A DNA stretch of 64,000 nt, taken from the NCBI GenBank assembly GCA_947303395.1, contig CAMYYD010000003.1, positions 62,001 to 126,000 of the forward strand, given 5' to 3'. The notes beneath the pieces are model-generated. The model searched no databases and was not told the origin of the DNA. It saw nothing but the letters and a program-made list of their open reading frames with translations. Source of the stretch: an uncultured Bacteroidales bacterium. Its GTDB lineage: Bacteria; Bacteroidota; Bacteroidia; Bacteroidales; F082. This document shows, one piece after another, positions 9,896 through 18,654 of the stretch (its first letter is position 1; each line of letters starts with the position of its first letter). The position numbers and the translations under genes are program-made.

Positions 9896-9936
9896 AAGCC
9901 TGTTATCCTTTCCCAAAAGATTACTCACACAGGCTT
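9896..9936. repeat. 8-bp inverted repeat upstream of the conflict operon
   Basis: AAGCCTGT at 9896-9903 is matched by ACAGGCTT at 9929-9936, a perfect 8-bp inverted repeat with a 25-bp spacer. It lies in the 188-bp gap between the deacetylase stop and the first gene of the conflict operon. It could be an operator, an RNA hairpin in the leader, or the edge of an insertion. No T-run follows, so it is not an obvious terminator. Confidence 0.4.
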
Positions 9937-10009
9937 CGAAAAACTCTCTCATAGCCAGGCTCTAATTGAGAATATATGTATTCAGACATCATGAGATACT
10001 AACTAAACT

Positions 10010-10858
10010 TTACAACTTCACCACTGGCACATTCTCCCACTCCACGCTGTCATTAGCAGTGGCAATATCAGTAAACTCAAACTCTTTCAAGTACTTTCTC
10101 AACTTATTTTCCGCTCCTTTTAGGCCAACGTATGATTTGAACTTTCTTTTAAGCGGTAGTCCTTTCAGCATCGGCTGACCCGCATCCAAATCACGAGGAT
10201 GGATATAGCTGAGGCAGTAATCGCCGCATTGCTTGGTCCATTTGCTGATGATTCCGTATGGCATGAGGCGGAAATAGCCGCCGCCATTAAATACTATATG
10301 TTTGCCTGCCATTGTGTGGTATGGAATTGGGAATTCCTTCAGCTGAACTCCACCATATTCTACTATTGATGGCACTGCTGCGCCATAGCTTGGCATTCCA
10401 CCATGTGATGCTGGAGCAGGAAACACTGAACTGTCATATTTTATACCAAGTTCAGCCAATGTTTCAAAAGCCCATGCTTCGCTTTCGCGGATACTAAATC
10501 CTGGTGCGCGAAAACACTCGACTTTTTTCCCAGTAATATCTTCCAGCAGTTTTATCGATGCTGATACATCTTCTTTGAACTCTTCCTTATTCTGCTGCCA
10601 TACCAACTGATGTGTCATAGTGTGAGAGCCAATCTGATACTTATCCGCAATCTTTTTTACTAAATCTGGATATGTTTTTGCAATCCAGCCAATAACAAAG
10701 AACGTGGCTTTAGTATTTGTATCTTCAAGAATACGAAAAACGCGCTCCACATTTTCGTGAATGCGCACTTCGTAGTTACCCCACTCTGCTTCGGTTCGGG
10801 TGGCATCGAAGTCAAGGAGGTGAAACCATTCTTCAATGTCAAAAGTCAGGATATTCAT
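10010..10858 (-). CDS. NodB-fold polysaccharide deacetylase (DUF3473-type)
   Basis: 282-aa metal-dependent polysaccharide deacetylase of the kind found in exopolysaccharide loci. Visible motifs: FDIEEWFHL at the N-terminus with the metal-binding Asp, TKATFFVIGW, SHTMTH with the metal-binding histidines, FRAPGFSIRE, and a C-terminal part with YIHPRDLD as in the DUF3473 extension. It probably removes acetyl groups from N-acetylated sugars during polymer assembly. It is the intact copy of a gene whose 5' end is repeated as a truncated remnant at 15686-15817 (36 of the first 41 residues identical, nucleotide identity about 80% by eye). The two-gene cassette at 11.5-15.6 kb separates the two copies. 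Confidence 0.88.
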   Translation of the reverse strand: MNILTFDIEEWFHLLDFDATRTEAEWGNYEVRIHENVERVFRILEDTNTKATFFVIGWIAKTYPDLVKKIADKYQIGSHTMTHQLVWQQNKEEFKEDVSASIKLLEDITGKKVECFRAPGFSIRESEAWAFETLAELGIKYDSSVFPAPASHGGMPSYGAAVPSIVEYGGVQLKEFPIPYHTMAGKHIVFNGGGYFRLMPYGIISKWTKQCGDYCLSYIHPRDLDAGQPMLKGLPLKRKFKSYVGLKGAENKLRKYLKEFEFTDIATANDSVEWENVPVVKL

Positions 10859-11090
10859 ATGGATTAAATTTCAGAGTATTATTGTACGCCTATGCACTTA
10901 TAATAACAGGCGTTTGTAATATAGTAAATGGCATGTTATTAACACTAGGCGATGATACTAAACCGCCTGTTTTATTAGTAATTGTAACAAGAAACTCTAG
11001 ACAAAAAGTTGCTTTACATTAAAGCAAAAAAAACCTATGACTCAAAACTTTATGAAATTAGTACTTCTATCTTGTCGAGTCTAAACAAAA

Positions 11091-11113
11091 GCAAAAAAAA
11101 TCCGAAAAGGATT
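11091..11113 (-). terminator. Rho-independent terminator-like hairpin
   Basis: Minus strand reads AATCC-TTTTC-GGATT followed directly by a T-run (eight A's at 11093-11100 on the plus strand). It has a short stem but canonical layout, 8 bp beyond the stop codon of the small ORF at 11121-11273. Confidence 0.55.
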
Positions 11114-11120
11114 AACCAGA

Positions 11121-11273
11121 CTACAAATCTGGTATAAAATGTTGCTTCCTTGAATCAGAAGACCTGTATGGTCTTGGTTCATTCAAGATGCGACATATCT
11201 CCCTAAAAGATTCTCTTGTCGGTCTGTCTGCCGTACTTTTGTTAAAGCTACACGATTTGACTGTTTCCATCAT
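11121..11273 (-). CDS. Possible small protein, 50 aa
   Basis: Minus-strand ORF of 50 codons starting with two Met codons at 11273 and ending in TAG at 11121. The product is basic and polar (…KSCSFNKSTADRPTRES… and …NEPRPYRSSDS…) with two cysteines, no membrane segment and no family I recognise. Support: it fills a gap between two terminator-like hairpins, and a terminator follows its stop. A -7-like TATTTTTG sits about 175 bp upstream, with the hairpin at 11316-11352 in between. Against: it is short and has no clear ribosome-binding site. It could be a small accessory protein of the cassette or chance. Confidence 0.35.
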   Translation of the reverse strand: MMETVKSCSFNKSTADRPTRESFREICRILNEPRPYRSSDSRKQHFIPDL

Positions 11274-11315
11274 ACTAATTCTTTCTTAAAAAAATAAACT
11301 TTTTATTCTAATTAT

Positions 11316-11352
11316 AAAAAAACACTATTGCGTTCGTTGCTAACGACCGCAA
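11316..11352 (-). terminator. Terminator hairpin downstream of metallophosphoesterase gene
   Basis: Plus-strand arms 11328-11338 (TTGCGTTCGTT) and 11342-11352 (AACGACCGCAA) form an 11-bp stem with one mismatch and a 3-nt loop. On the minus strand a seven-T run follows after four bases. It sits about 145 bp beyond the stop of the metallophosphoesterase gene and would end transcripts of the two-gene cassette. Confidence 0.6.
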
Positions 11353-11447
11353 CTTATAAAAAAAACACTTCGATCCTTGTTTGTTAAACAACAAAGAACC
11401 GTATTATTTTAAGCATTAACGAAATGTTAATACCACGAATTAACATG

Positions 11448-11455
11448 CAAAAATA
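11448..11455 (-). promoter_or_regulatory. -7-like element downstream of the cassette
   Basis: Minus strand TATTTTTG matches TAnnTTTG. No -33 TTTG is visible at the right distance. If real, it would drive the region holding the 50-codon ORF through a leader containing the hairpin at 11316-11352. Low confidence because the region is AT-rich. Confidence 0.25.
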
Positions 11456-11495
11456 ATACTTTTTTTTGAAATATATACATTTTTGTTAAAAAAAA

Positions 11496-12953
11496 TTAAA
11501 AATTATCAAAAATAGGTATTTGTACAAAAATCTTTCCTATTATGATTTTGTTTGTAAAAACAGACATATAATGCTTCTTTCTAAACAAATACACCTCTTC
11601 ATCTATCTTATCAATTAATTCTTGATCACAAAAATCATCGTTATAACATTTAAAATAAATAACACAAAAAGCACCTTTATCCATACATGTTTTGTATGCT
11701 TCCAAGCTGTTTTTTGAAACATCGTATGCATCAATTATCACGCTCGGACTCCTTAAGTCAGACAAATACTTGTAATAACCTTGGATGGCATCAATAATAT
11801 CTTCTGATCCAACACCCTTCGCTCTAATTATAACCCTATTATAATTATTGATTACAGTTTCACCAACATTAATTGCTCTGTATTTTGAAAAAAGCGGATA
11901 GATATTATGATCTGGTTTAAACAACCATCTGCTCTTATCTTTATTATATTCCATATTCAGCAATTCTATTCCACATGCTGCTGGAGAAATTCTTATTATT
12001 GAAGCCGTCCTTATATATTCTCTTGTTTTGGGCTCTTTCCGGCCAACAGACCCCAATTTAAAATGTTGAATTTTGTTATTTATAAGCGTTGGGGGCTCCA
12101 TTACTATATTATGATCATGTCCGGTAAGAATGATGTCGGATACTGATTTTATGTATTTAATAGCATCAATATTCATTTTATCAGAGGGGTTGTTTTCTTT
12201 CCAAGTAAGATCTTCAAAACCCCTATGCATCACTGTAATTACTGTATAATCAGGGTATTTACTCTTAATATATTCATAGGCATCTTTTATAAGAAGCGTA
12301 CATAGTTGGCACTTTTCGTACAATTTCATGTGAGTTGAAATCCCTTTTGCAACAATTTTTTTCATATTTGTTTCAAAAGGATCTTTCGGAATATACAACC
12401 ATTCTGTATTAACCAAAATAAAGCATAAATGATCTTCCTCAAAAATCTTTACTCCAGACAAACTTTTTAGTTCATCGGCTATTATTGACGGATCATTGTA
12501 CTCCGTACTCCCAATATATGGTTCGCAAAATTTGATATAATCTTTAAAACGCGGCAAGAACTCGTTTTTAAAATCATTTATAAACAAACCTTCTTCATTA
12601 TTACAAAATTTTTCAAATATATCCCTACTCTTGTCAAGCTCTTTGATCTTGACACCATTTGAAAGTGCATTGTCATGATTCCCTGGTATTATAATTATAT
12701 GATCTTTTTTAATATTAAAGTCGTTTATAATACCATCTAGGCCTTGCTTTGCGTAATCATACTTGTTTGGGTCATGTTTTAACGTCCAGTTTATAACATC
12801 TCCTGCTATAACGATATAATCAGGGTTCCATCTTTGTCGTTCAACACAGTCAACATATTTTTTATAATCTATATGAAGCCTTTCTAATGCTTTCATATTA
12901 CCTTTCTCATAATGAAGATCGGCCATGCATAATACAGATAATGGACGTTTCAT
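11496..12953 (-). CDS. Calcineurin-like metallophosphoesterase with C-terminal extension
   Basis: 485-aa protein with the full calcineurin-like metal-binding set: D12-x-H14, GD at 51-52, GNHD at 91-94, the histidine of VMH at 241-243 and GHDH at 278-281. A substrate could be a nucleic acid, a cyclic nucleotide or another phosphoester; the motifs do not decide. Residues ~330-485 form an extra domain not typical of the minimal fold. It lies 5 bp downstream of the 878-aa gene, from which it is very likely co-transcribed. The pair is strikingly AT-rich next to the polysaccharide genes on both sides, has its own promoter and ends in terminator hairpins: a self-contained cassette, probably acquired, with a plausible but unproven role in defence. 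Confidence 0.85.
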   Translation of the reverse strand: MKRPLSVLCMADLHYEKGNMKALERLHIDYKKYVDCVERQRWNPDYIVIAGDVINWTLKHDPNKYDYAKQGLDGIINDFNIKKDHIIIIPGNHDNALSNGVKIKELDKSRDIFEKFCNNEEGLFINDFKNEFLPRFKDYIKFCEPYIGSTEYNDPSIIADELKSLSGVKIFEEDHLCFILVNTEWLYIPKDPFETNMKKIVAKGISTHMKLYEKCQLCTLLIKDAYEYIKSKYPDYTVITVMHRGFEDLTWKENNPSDKMNIDAIKYIKSVSDIILTGHDHNIVMEPPTLINNKIQHFKLGSVGRKEPKTREYIRTASIIRISPAACGIELLNMEYNKDKSRWLFKPDHNIYPLFSKYRAINVGETVINNYNRVIIRAKGVGSEDIIDAIQGYYKYLSDLRSPSVIIDAYDVSKNSLEAYKTCMDKGAFCVIYFKCYNDDFCDQELIDKIDEEVYLFRKKHYMSVFTNKIIIGKIFVQIPIFDNF

Positions 12954-12958
12954 GTTTT

Positions 12959-15595
12959 CTAATTTTCTGAATTCATAAACCTATAATTCCACAAACTACG
13001 ATATAATACCGTTCTTATTTGAAAATACTTTTTCCTAATATTAGAAGATGGGATAAAAAATCCCCCAGTTGGATCAATCAGAATGCCGATTGATTCATTA
13101 TAAAAGTTCTTACTTTCGTCAGTATTTTTTTTAACATCCAATATATCCATAATTGAACCGTCAGGTTCTCTTGGCACACTTTTTATAGATTTATTATAAC
13201 CATCCAACTCATATAAAACTTTAAGATATGCATAAAACAAACACATTATATAATTGTGTGATGATTCGTTATCTGCCGTCACCAAAACACCATCTTTTAT
13301 ATTATCAATCATTTTATTGGCTCTTGATACTCTTGATATAACTCTTTTAGCTATCTCGTTTTTGAACTCATCATTAAACGACATTTTTGATATACAATAC
13401 TCATTATATAGCACATAATCATCGTTCATTTTTTTAAAACCATATTCGTCTAAATTATCATAAATCATATTTGCAATTTCCAAGGTTTTATAATAATCAT
13501 TTATCCACATATCTCCCATAATATGATCAAACGGAATATCAACCTGTTTTTTTATAAAACTTCTGTGAGCGTCATTGTCACTTAATAAACCGACCATGAA
13601 CAATCTTAATAACATGTGTATAAAATGCTTTCTATCTAATTCATTCAATTGAAAATAACAGATTGATGTTTGTAACATGGTTTTAAAATAAAAATACCAC
13701 ATGAGCTCAAAATTTTCCTGAAACGCGAAATGAAACACGATGTAGTCTTTAAAGAAATACATCAACATTTCTTGATTTAACAGATCCATGGCTATTTGGC
13801 AAGTCGAATCATTGGGTAATACTTTATCAGAATTAATAATGTTGTACTTTAATTTGCCAAAAGCATTACTATTTTGTGAGTATGATTGCCAAATTTCCAT
13901 ATGTTTAATAAAATTTTTGGCAAACTCATCATCTGTAGCTGTTAATTCATCTTGAGGTGTTTCGAATAAATTTAAAGCAAAATTTGCTACTTCTTTCCAT
14001 ACAGTAGTTATAAACAGTTCGGGAAAAACAATGTCGTTAATGTTTAAATTAAACAAATTTCGCGTCGAAGATGCCCTTTCCGCACCGGTAATAGTAATGT
14101 AGCCTTTGTTCTCTTTTGCATTATGGTAAAATTCTTTAACGATTGTTTTATACGCATAATCAAATGATGCTAGATATTGATGTATGCCTCCACTATATTC
14201 TAAGGGATAATGATTCGACTTTTGCAGATATAACCTATCATAAATCGCATTTTCCATATTACCTATTTCAATGTTTAAGGTATCTTCCATATCCCTTATT
14301 CTTTCATTTCTGGATTTCATATCTGCCACCATTTTGCTAAAACTAAGCATTGTTGATTCTAATTCTTTAAGATAGAATTTTTGAAGAAGATTATGACATG
14401 AATTATTGTACACTTCGTACAGTGCCATCATCCGCTCTCTAACCAACTTGGATATGCCTGCAGCCTTCATGATGCTTTTAGTCTTTTCAATAGTACCCTT
14501 TTTTATTTGAACTTTGGGGTTGTTATTGGAATCAGCGTGATTAGTATCTATTTGACACATAATTCTGTTTTCACAATCAACATCTAATAAAACAACCTTC
14601 ATTTTTCTAACATCTCGTGCAATAATAATATCATTGCAACACTTTTCCTCCAACAATTTTATATTATTTAGAGGGAATGTCGCTATAATATTACACCCAC
14701 CAGTTATGTTTTTCTGAACGTATGATATACCAAATTTTTCTTTATTTGATTGCAAATATGAATATAATGAATCGCGATGCCCTGCTTTTGATTCAATTAA
14801 ACAATTCATTGTAAAGCTATTAATAGTGTCGTCTTTTGATATCTCATGATTAATATCATATCCAAAACAAAGCAAAGCCGAACCAAACACATGCTTTTCA
14901 ACGACATTATTATCTTTGTCTAAACATTCTATATTGATGCTATTATTGGTTATACTTCTTATTTCTCCAAGAAAATTGTATAAATACAACAAATCATTGG
15001 AGAATGATATGATTGTTATTTCATCATTATCAAAACAATCAACAACTATATGGTCGGTATTTGATTGCGTTTTCTCTTTACATTGTTTTTCTAATACATC
15101 AATGTGAGATTTAATTGCTCTAATTGTTTTTATACCATGGTTCTTACCTAAAAGCAATTCATGATTAATTTTCAAGCGAATTATGCCGATATAATTATAC
15201 CTGTCATTTTTACGAAGAAACGTATTCTTTGCCTTATCCATTAAACCCGAGCAAGAACTGTCATCCGTTTCTGTTACACCTGAAATAACAATACTATTAA
15301 AAATCAAATCATCATCATTTAGCAATGTTTGTATGTGGTTTTTATTAAAGTGACGATTATAAAAATTATAATCATCAACCAACGCCAGTATCGCCAACCC
15401 CTGGGATCCAAACATACGATATGCTCTAGGGACATATAAACTGTCATCAATTCCTGATATATCGTATTTGGCTATACTTTCTTTATGTTTTTTAAAAAAC
15501 GTACTAAGTTTGTCTTTATACAAACTTTTACCATCGCGATTAAATGGATATGAAATCAATCCCAAAAACAAACCTTCTTGTTCAAAATGTGTCAT
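12959..15595 (-). CDS. Large protein of unknown function (878 aa), partner of metallophosphoesterase
   Basis: No family recognised. The N-terminal ~330 residues contain three stretches with alternating strand/helix pattern (about 60-105, 130-225 and 255-325). The third, with AGHRDSLYSYL and NITGGCNIIATF, faintly recalls small ferredoxin-like ligand-binding domains. This is pattern reading only. The middle (about 390-450) looks like a long helix or coiled coil rich in Glu, Met and Arg (AGISKLVRERMMALYE, then MVADMKSRNERIRDMED). The C-terminal half is helical with hydrophobic and aromatic stretches (FFKDYIVFHFAF, MWYFYFKTM). No signal peptide. It starts 35 bp below a good promoter and leads the two-gene cassette with the metallophosphoesterase. 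Codon usage is very AT-rich, suggesting transfer. It could be the sensor or scaffold of a novel two-gene system. Confidence 0.7.
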   Translation of the reverse strand: MTHFEQEGLFLGLISYPFNRDGKSLYKDKLSTFFKKHKESIAKYDISGIDDSLYVPRAYRMFGSQGLAILALVDDYNFYNRHFNKNHIQTLLNDDDLIFNSIVISGVTETDDSSCSGLMDKAKNTFLRKNDRYNYIGIIRLKINHELLLGKNHGIKTIRAIKSHIDVLEKQCKEKTQSNTDHIVVDCFDNDEITIISFSNDLLYLYNFLGEIRSITNNSINIECLDKDNNVVEKHVFGSALLCFGYDINHEISKDDTINSFTMNCLIESKAGHRDSLYSYLQSNKEKFGISYVQKNITGGCNIIATFPLNNIKLLEEKCCNDIIIARDVRKMKVVLLDVDCENRIMCQIDTNHADSNNNPKVQIKKGTIEKTKSIMKAAGISKLVRERMMALYEVYNNSCHNLLQKFYLKELESTMLSFSKMVADMKSRNERIRDMEDTLNIEIGNMENAIYDRLYLQKSNHYPLEYSGGIHQYLASFDYAYKTIVKEFYHNAKENKGYITITGAERASSTRNLFNLNINDIVFPELFITTVWKEVANFALNLFETPQDELTATDDEFAKNFIKHMEIWQSYSQNSNAFGKLKYNIINSDKVLPNDSTCQIAMDLLNQEMLMYFFKDYIVFHFAFQENFELMWYFYFKTMLQTSICYFQLNELDRKHFIHMLLRLFMVGLLSDNDAHRSFIKKQVDIPFDHIMGDMWINDYYKTLEIANMIYDNLDEYGFKKMNDDYVLYNEYCISKMSFNDEFKNEIAKRVISRVSRANKMIDNIKDGVLVTADNESSHNYIMCLFYAYLKVLYELDGYNKSIKSVPREPDGSIMDILDVKKNTDESKNFYNESIGILIDPTGGFFIPSSNIRKKYFQIRTVLYRSLWNYRFMNSEN

Positions 15596-15635
15596 ATACA
15601 GAAATTTATATATTCCCCAATATTAAATTGAATTG

Positions 15636-15664
15636 CAAAAATAACATTTTTTAAAATAAACAAA
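15636..15664 (-). promoter_or_regulatory. Bacteroidetes promoter of the two-gene cassette
   Basis: On the minus strand TTTG (15664-15661) and TATTTTTG (15643-15636) are separated by 17 bp, matching the -33/-7 arrangement TTTG-N17-23-TAnnTTTG. Predicted start of transcription is near 15630, about 35 bp before the ATG at 15595. The -33 box lies only 22 bp from the end of the truncated deacetylase remnant, so the cassette seems to have arrived with its own promoter. Confidence 0.6.
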
Positions 15665-15685
15665 CAATAAATGAATTATTTGGCA

Positions 15686-15817
15686 TTAAAAATGAAAAAA
15701 CCTCTCCATGTTTTCGTGAATACGCACCTCGTACTTTCTCCAGTCAGCTTCAGTTCGGGTAGCGTCGAAGTCGAGCAAGTGAAACCATTCTTCGATGTCG
15801 AAAGTGAGGATGTTCAT
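15686..15817 (-). pseudogene. Truncated 5' remnant of polysaccharide deacetylase gene
   Basis: Encodes 43 residues: the first 41 match the start of the deacetylase at 10010-10858 with 5 differences (E/D, G/R, N/K, V/M, V/F), then HF and a TAA stop. Homology breaks near 15695-15705. The ATG at 15817 overlaps the TGA stop of the upstream GNAT gene as ATGA, the coupling expected of a working operon gene. So this was the original location of a deacetylase gene, now cut off after ~125 bp by the 11.5-15.6 kb cassette. The divergence from the intact copy (about 20% of bases) is too large for a fresh target duplication and points to recombination between related loci. Confidence 0.85.
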
Positions 15818-16641
15818 GCTACATCAAAATCAATCAATTCAAACAATATGTTATCTTTAGTCATTTCTGGTAATTTGCCGCCAGTTAAATCGCGGAAAAT
15901 CAAATTAAAAGGCGACCGCTCAATAAATTTCGGGACACCACAGTATATGCTTTTTTTTAGATTTGCGCCAAAGCCGATATAGAGATTGAATGGACGAAAA
16001 CGCAGTTTGCACCCAGTAAACAGTCCGTCTTTATCGTGATAAACCAGTTTCTTGAAGCCAGGTTTGATTGGACTTACAATCATGTCACCGTTTTTGAAAT
16101 ACTTCATCGATGGGTTCTTCAGACGCCAGTCCATTATTTCTTTGTCCCAGTAGCGAGTATATGCGTAGTCTGTACGTTCGTAGAGGTTCTGTCCTATGCC
16201 TACTTTGAAGGTTAGAGGGCCTATCAGCTTAAACTTCAGGTGTTTCAGAAAGCCGTGGGTACTGTTGGCGTTGGCTACGCCTATCACAAACTTGTAGTTG
16301 TTTTCTGCGGCATACTGGTAGGTGCGGGCTGCCAGAGTGGTGAACAGCCGTTTGCCTTGATGGTCAGGATGAGTGGCCGTGTTAAGCGAGAGTACACCTA
16401 ATGTTTTCTGTCCGTTAATGTTCATATAGATAGGCATTGTGACGTAGTGCGCGGCCAACACATCTCCCATATAGGCATTAAAACCCACAATGGGACTTAT
16501 TGGGTTGTCAGCGTATTGCCACTTAATGTACTCGTAGCTAAATTTATCGGCATGTTCTTCGAAGACAAGTTGTAACAAAGATTGCGACTCCTTTAAAGAG
16601 GCTTCGTCGACTTTTACTTGTTCTATTCTATAATCTGTCAT
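15814..16641 (-). CDS. GNAT-family N-acyltransferase
   Basis: 275-aa acetyltransferase-like protein. The core is the acetyl-CoA-binding stretch [24 protein letters not shown] (hydrophobic strand, then the H-Q-G-K/R-x-L/F loop), with [22 protein letters not shown] following as in GNAT enzymes that modify sugars or polysaccharides. It probably N- or O-acylates an amino sugar of the repeat unit; substrate unknown. The ATG at 16641 is preferred over an in-frame TTG six bases upstream. It starts 2 bp after the TagA-family stop and ends in ATGA overlap with the truncated deacetylase. Confidence 0.8.
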   Translation of the reverse strand: MTDYRIEQVKVDEASLKESQSLLQLVFEEHADKFSYEYIKWQYADNPISPIVGFNAYMGDVLAAHYVTMPIYMNINGQKTLGVLSLNTATHPDHQGKRLFTTLAARTYQYAAENNYKFVIGVANANSTHGFLKHLKFKLIGPLTFKVGIGQNLYERTDYAYTRYWDKEIMDWRLKNPSMKYFKNGDMIVSPIKPGFKKLVYHDKDGLFTGCKLRFRPFNLYIGFGANLKKSIYCGVPKFIERSPFNLIFRDLTGGKLPEMTKDNILFELIDFDVA

Positions 16642-16643
16642 AT

Positions 16644-17351
16644 TCAAATCATTCCTAGTTTAATTTTTATCATTACTCCAAAATCCTGAACGAAGCGTTT
16701 CCATTTTTTCTTGTCCGTCATTACTCTATATGGGCCTTCCATATTGTGCTTAATCCACCATTCTGGGGCTCGTTTCATTCTACCTGTATATACATCAAAA
16801 CTACCACCAAGCCCTTGATAAATAGCTGGATGACTTTGTAGCATACTCTCCATTAACAACTCCTGTTTGGGTGAACCCATTGCCACAAAAACCACATCTG
16901 GCTTTTTCTCTGCGATATCTTCAATCAGTTTCTGCTCATCATCACTTTTCAGGTAGCCGTTCCTATACCCAAGGATGTTAATTCCCGGATAATCCTCCCG
17001 TAATTTCGCAATGGTAGTATCAATGACTTCTTGTTTTCCACCGACCAAGTAGAATGTTGAATCTTTATACTTTTTCTCGATAATCTTCAGCCACAACTCG
17101 CAACCAGGGATTTTGACAGGTTTCTCTACACCATGTTTTTTAAGAGCCTCTACTGCTGCAATTCCGTCAGCATAACCTATATTGCGATTGATAATGTCCA
17201 CCATCTCCTTGTTTGAACGACCAATCTTTCCTGCATTCATCGCAATAAGAATTCCCTTGTTCTCATCAATAAAGAATATGATTTCATCAAACGAGGTAAA
17301 CGGAAACAGTGTCACCCCGTTTTTCATTGCCACTCTTTTAATCTCTTTCAT
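16644..17351 (-). CDS. WecG/TagA/CpsF-family glycosyltransferase
   Basis: 235-aa protein with the family's marks: NxNIGYADGIAAV-like segment near 55-67, GxSPKQE (here AMGSPKQELLM) near 156-166, and GLGGSFDVYTGRMKRAPEWW near 180-199. These inverting GT26 enzymes add N-acetylmannosamine or ManNAc-uronic acid to lipid-linked GlcNAc at the cytosolic face of the membrane, the second step of repeat-unit assembly. The wecB and wecC genes at 47.2-49.6 kb would provide UDP-ManNAcA, and a WecA-like enzyme is at 1-974, so an ECA-like GlcNAc-ManNAcA start is plausible (inference). Operon neighbours lie within 3 bp on both sides. Confidence 0.88.
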   Translation of the reverse strand: MKEIKRVAMKNGVTLFPFTSFDEIIFFIDENKGILIAMNAGKIGRSNKEMVDIINRNIGYADGIAAVEALKKHGVEKPVKIPGCELWLKIIEKKYKDSTFYLVGGKQEVIDTTIAKLREDYPGINILGYRNGYLKSDDEQKLIEDIAEKKPDVVFVAMGSPKQELLMESMLQSHPAIYQGLGGSFDVYTGRMKRAPEWWIKHNMEGPYRVMTDKKKWKRFVQDFGVMIKIKLGMI

Positions 17352-17353
17352 TA

Positions 17354-18568
17354 TTACGAAATTTGGTTTGATTCAAGCAAATAATACGTCATCGCGCAAA
17401 ACATGAATGCATTACTCCATCGCATATAACTGATTTTCGAGCTGATTCCCTTCTTGAGCTGATAGTAAAAATAACCCCTCTTGTTTTGCATATTTTGAAT
17501 GGTCCAATTCAAAACTTTTTCTGCCAATTCCAGGTTTTCAGTAAACTTATGCAGACGGCTTAAAGTAACGAACAACTGGCCAGGACAATGAATATCAATC
17601 GGATACATCTTGTTGTCGTAATACTTTGGCGTACCATCAGGTTCAAAGAAATATTCAATATAGTATTTGAATCCAGTTTCAATATATTCATGATATTTTT
17701 TATCACCAGTGTTTTCCTCGTAAGCAATTAATCCGTCAAGATTGTAGCCAGTATGGAAACTATCCACCCAGCTCTGCGTTGGGCCCAAACCATATATCCA
17801 TGCACCATCTTCACGTTGCCCAAAGCAACAAGCTTTCACCGACTCTTCTGCAAGTTGGCGATACTCTTCGTTACCAGTATATTTATAGCAAAAACTCAAA
17901 AGACGGCTCCCTAATAAAGAAGCGTTATAAACCGTGTCGTTTCCTGGCAATTTACTATACGAAAACAAAAATCCATCTTCGCATACATGTCGGTGTAAGT
18001 CTTCTTTCACAAATTCGGCCGATGTCAAGGCGACATCTAGATAGCTCTTTTCTCCAGTCAACTCATACGCCTCCATCAAGGCCGTAGCACAAAAGTTTGT
18101 GGCCACCACTGTAGGAGTGTATTTTGGAAAAAACAATCCACCTCGAGCCTGCCAGTCAAAGTTGTATCCCCAACAAGCCCCATGGTAGTCTCCTTCGGAT
18201 TGTAATGAAATTAACAATTCGGCGACTTCATTAACTTTTGCAATCAGTTCTTCCTCAGTTCCCAAATCAGATACCAATTCTGGATGCATTCGAACAAGTT
18301 TCACTAAATTACAATAGCCCTGAAGGAACAGTCCGATACCTTTGGCATTATACTCTTTTGGTACCACAGCCAAACGACGCAAATTGATAGGATTCCTCTT
18401 GAAGCCTTGGATAACTACTTCACGGTAAAAGGCTGATTTCTTTAACAAAGGCAATGCTTGGAACACTTTTGAATTGAGGCCATCAAAAGGGTCCCAGCCT
18501 TTATAATGCTCTTTTTCACAATATCTTTTCAGACTCAGGAATGAGTCAAATACTTTTACATTATTCAT
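17354..18568 (-). CDS. (alpha/alpha)-toroid protein, glycoside-hydrolase-like
   Basis: 404-aa cytoplasmic protein with repeated helical hairpins and aromatic/polar patches (HGACWGYNFDWQARGG near 130-145, DGAWIYGLGPTQSWVDSFHTGYNLDG near 250-275, NKRGYFYYQL near 367-376). This is the look of six-hairpin toroid enzymes such as unsaturated glucuronyl hydrolases or AGE-type epimerases. Proteins of this type occur in polysaccharide clusters, often under misleading names. No catalytic residues can be fixed from sequence alone. It lies 2 bp before the TagA gene. It could be a processing hydrolase, lyase or epimerase acting on the polymer or its precursor. Confidence 0.6.
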   Translation of the reverse strand: MNNVKVFDSFLSLKRYCEKEHYKGWDPFDGLNSKVFQALPLLKKSAFYREVVIQGFKRNPINLRRLAVVPKEYNAKGIGLFLQGYCNLVKLVRMHPELVSDLGTEEELIAKVNEVAELLISLQSEGDYHGACWGYNFDWQARGGLFFPKYTPTVVATNFCATALMEAYELTGEKSYLDVALTSAEFVKEDLHRHVCEDGFLFSYSKLPGNDTVYNASLLGSRLLSFCYKYTGNEEYRQLAEESVKACCFGQREDGAWIYGLGPTQSWVDSFHTGYNLDGLIAYEENTGDKKYHEYIETGFKYYIEYFFEPDGTPKYYDNKMYPIDIHCPGQLFVTLSRLHKFTENLELAEKVLNWTIQNMQNKRGYFYYQLKKGISSKISYMRWSNAFMFCAMTYYLLESNQIS

Positions 18569-18654
18569 TTGTTCTCCTTAAAACTTTTTCAGATTCCCAG
18601 GAATTGTGCATTACCCCTCTCACTACTTACCTATTGGACTCTAAAACCAAGCAC

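Larger units (their letters stand above)
10859..11495. other. 637-bp intergenic stretch
   Basis: The longest gap without a recognised gene. It holds two minus-strand terminator-like hairpins (11091-11113 and 11316-11352), one possible 50-codon ORF (11121-11273) and a -7-like element (11448-11455). A second imperfect hairpin followed by eight T on the minus strand lies around 11366-11392. Nothing is recognised in 10859-11090, which should contain whatever promoter serves the deacetylase gene; no clear TAnnTTTG was found there. Confidence 0.5.

Noticed and set aside
9822-10009. Possible transposon end or att site beside the conflict operon
   Set aside because: Only one 8-bp inverted repeat was found, with no matching copy at the 1.0-kb end and no integrase or transposase in the window.
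10717-11022. Plus-strand 101-codon frame spanning the deacetylase start and part of the gap
   Set aside because: Half of it is antisense to the deacetylase. The hydrophobic tail in the gap has no start of its own and no recognisable family.
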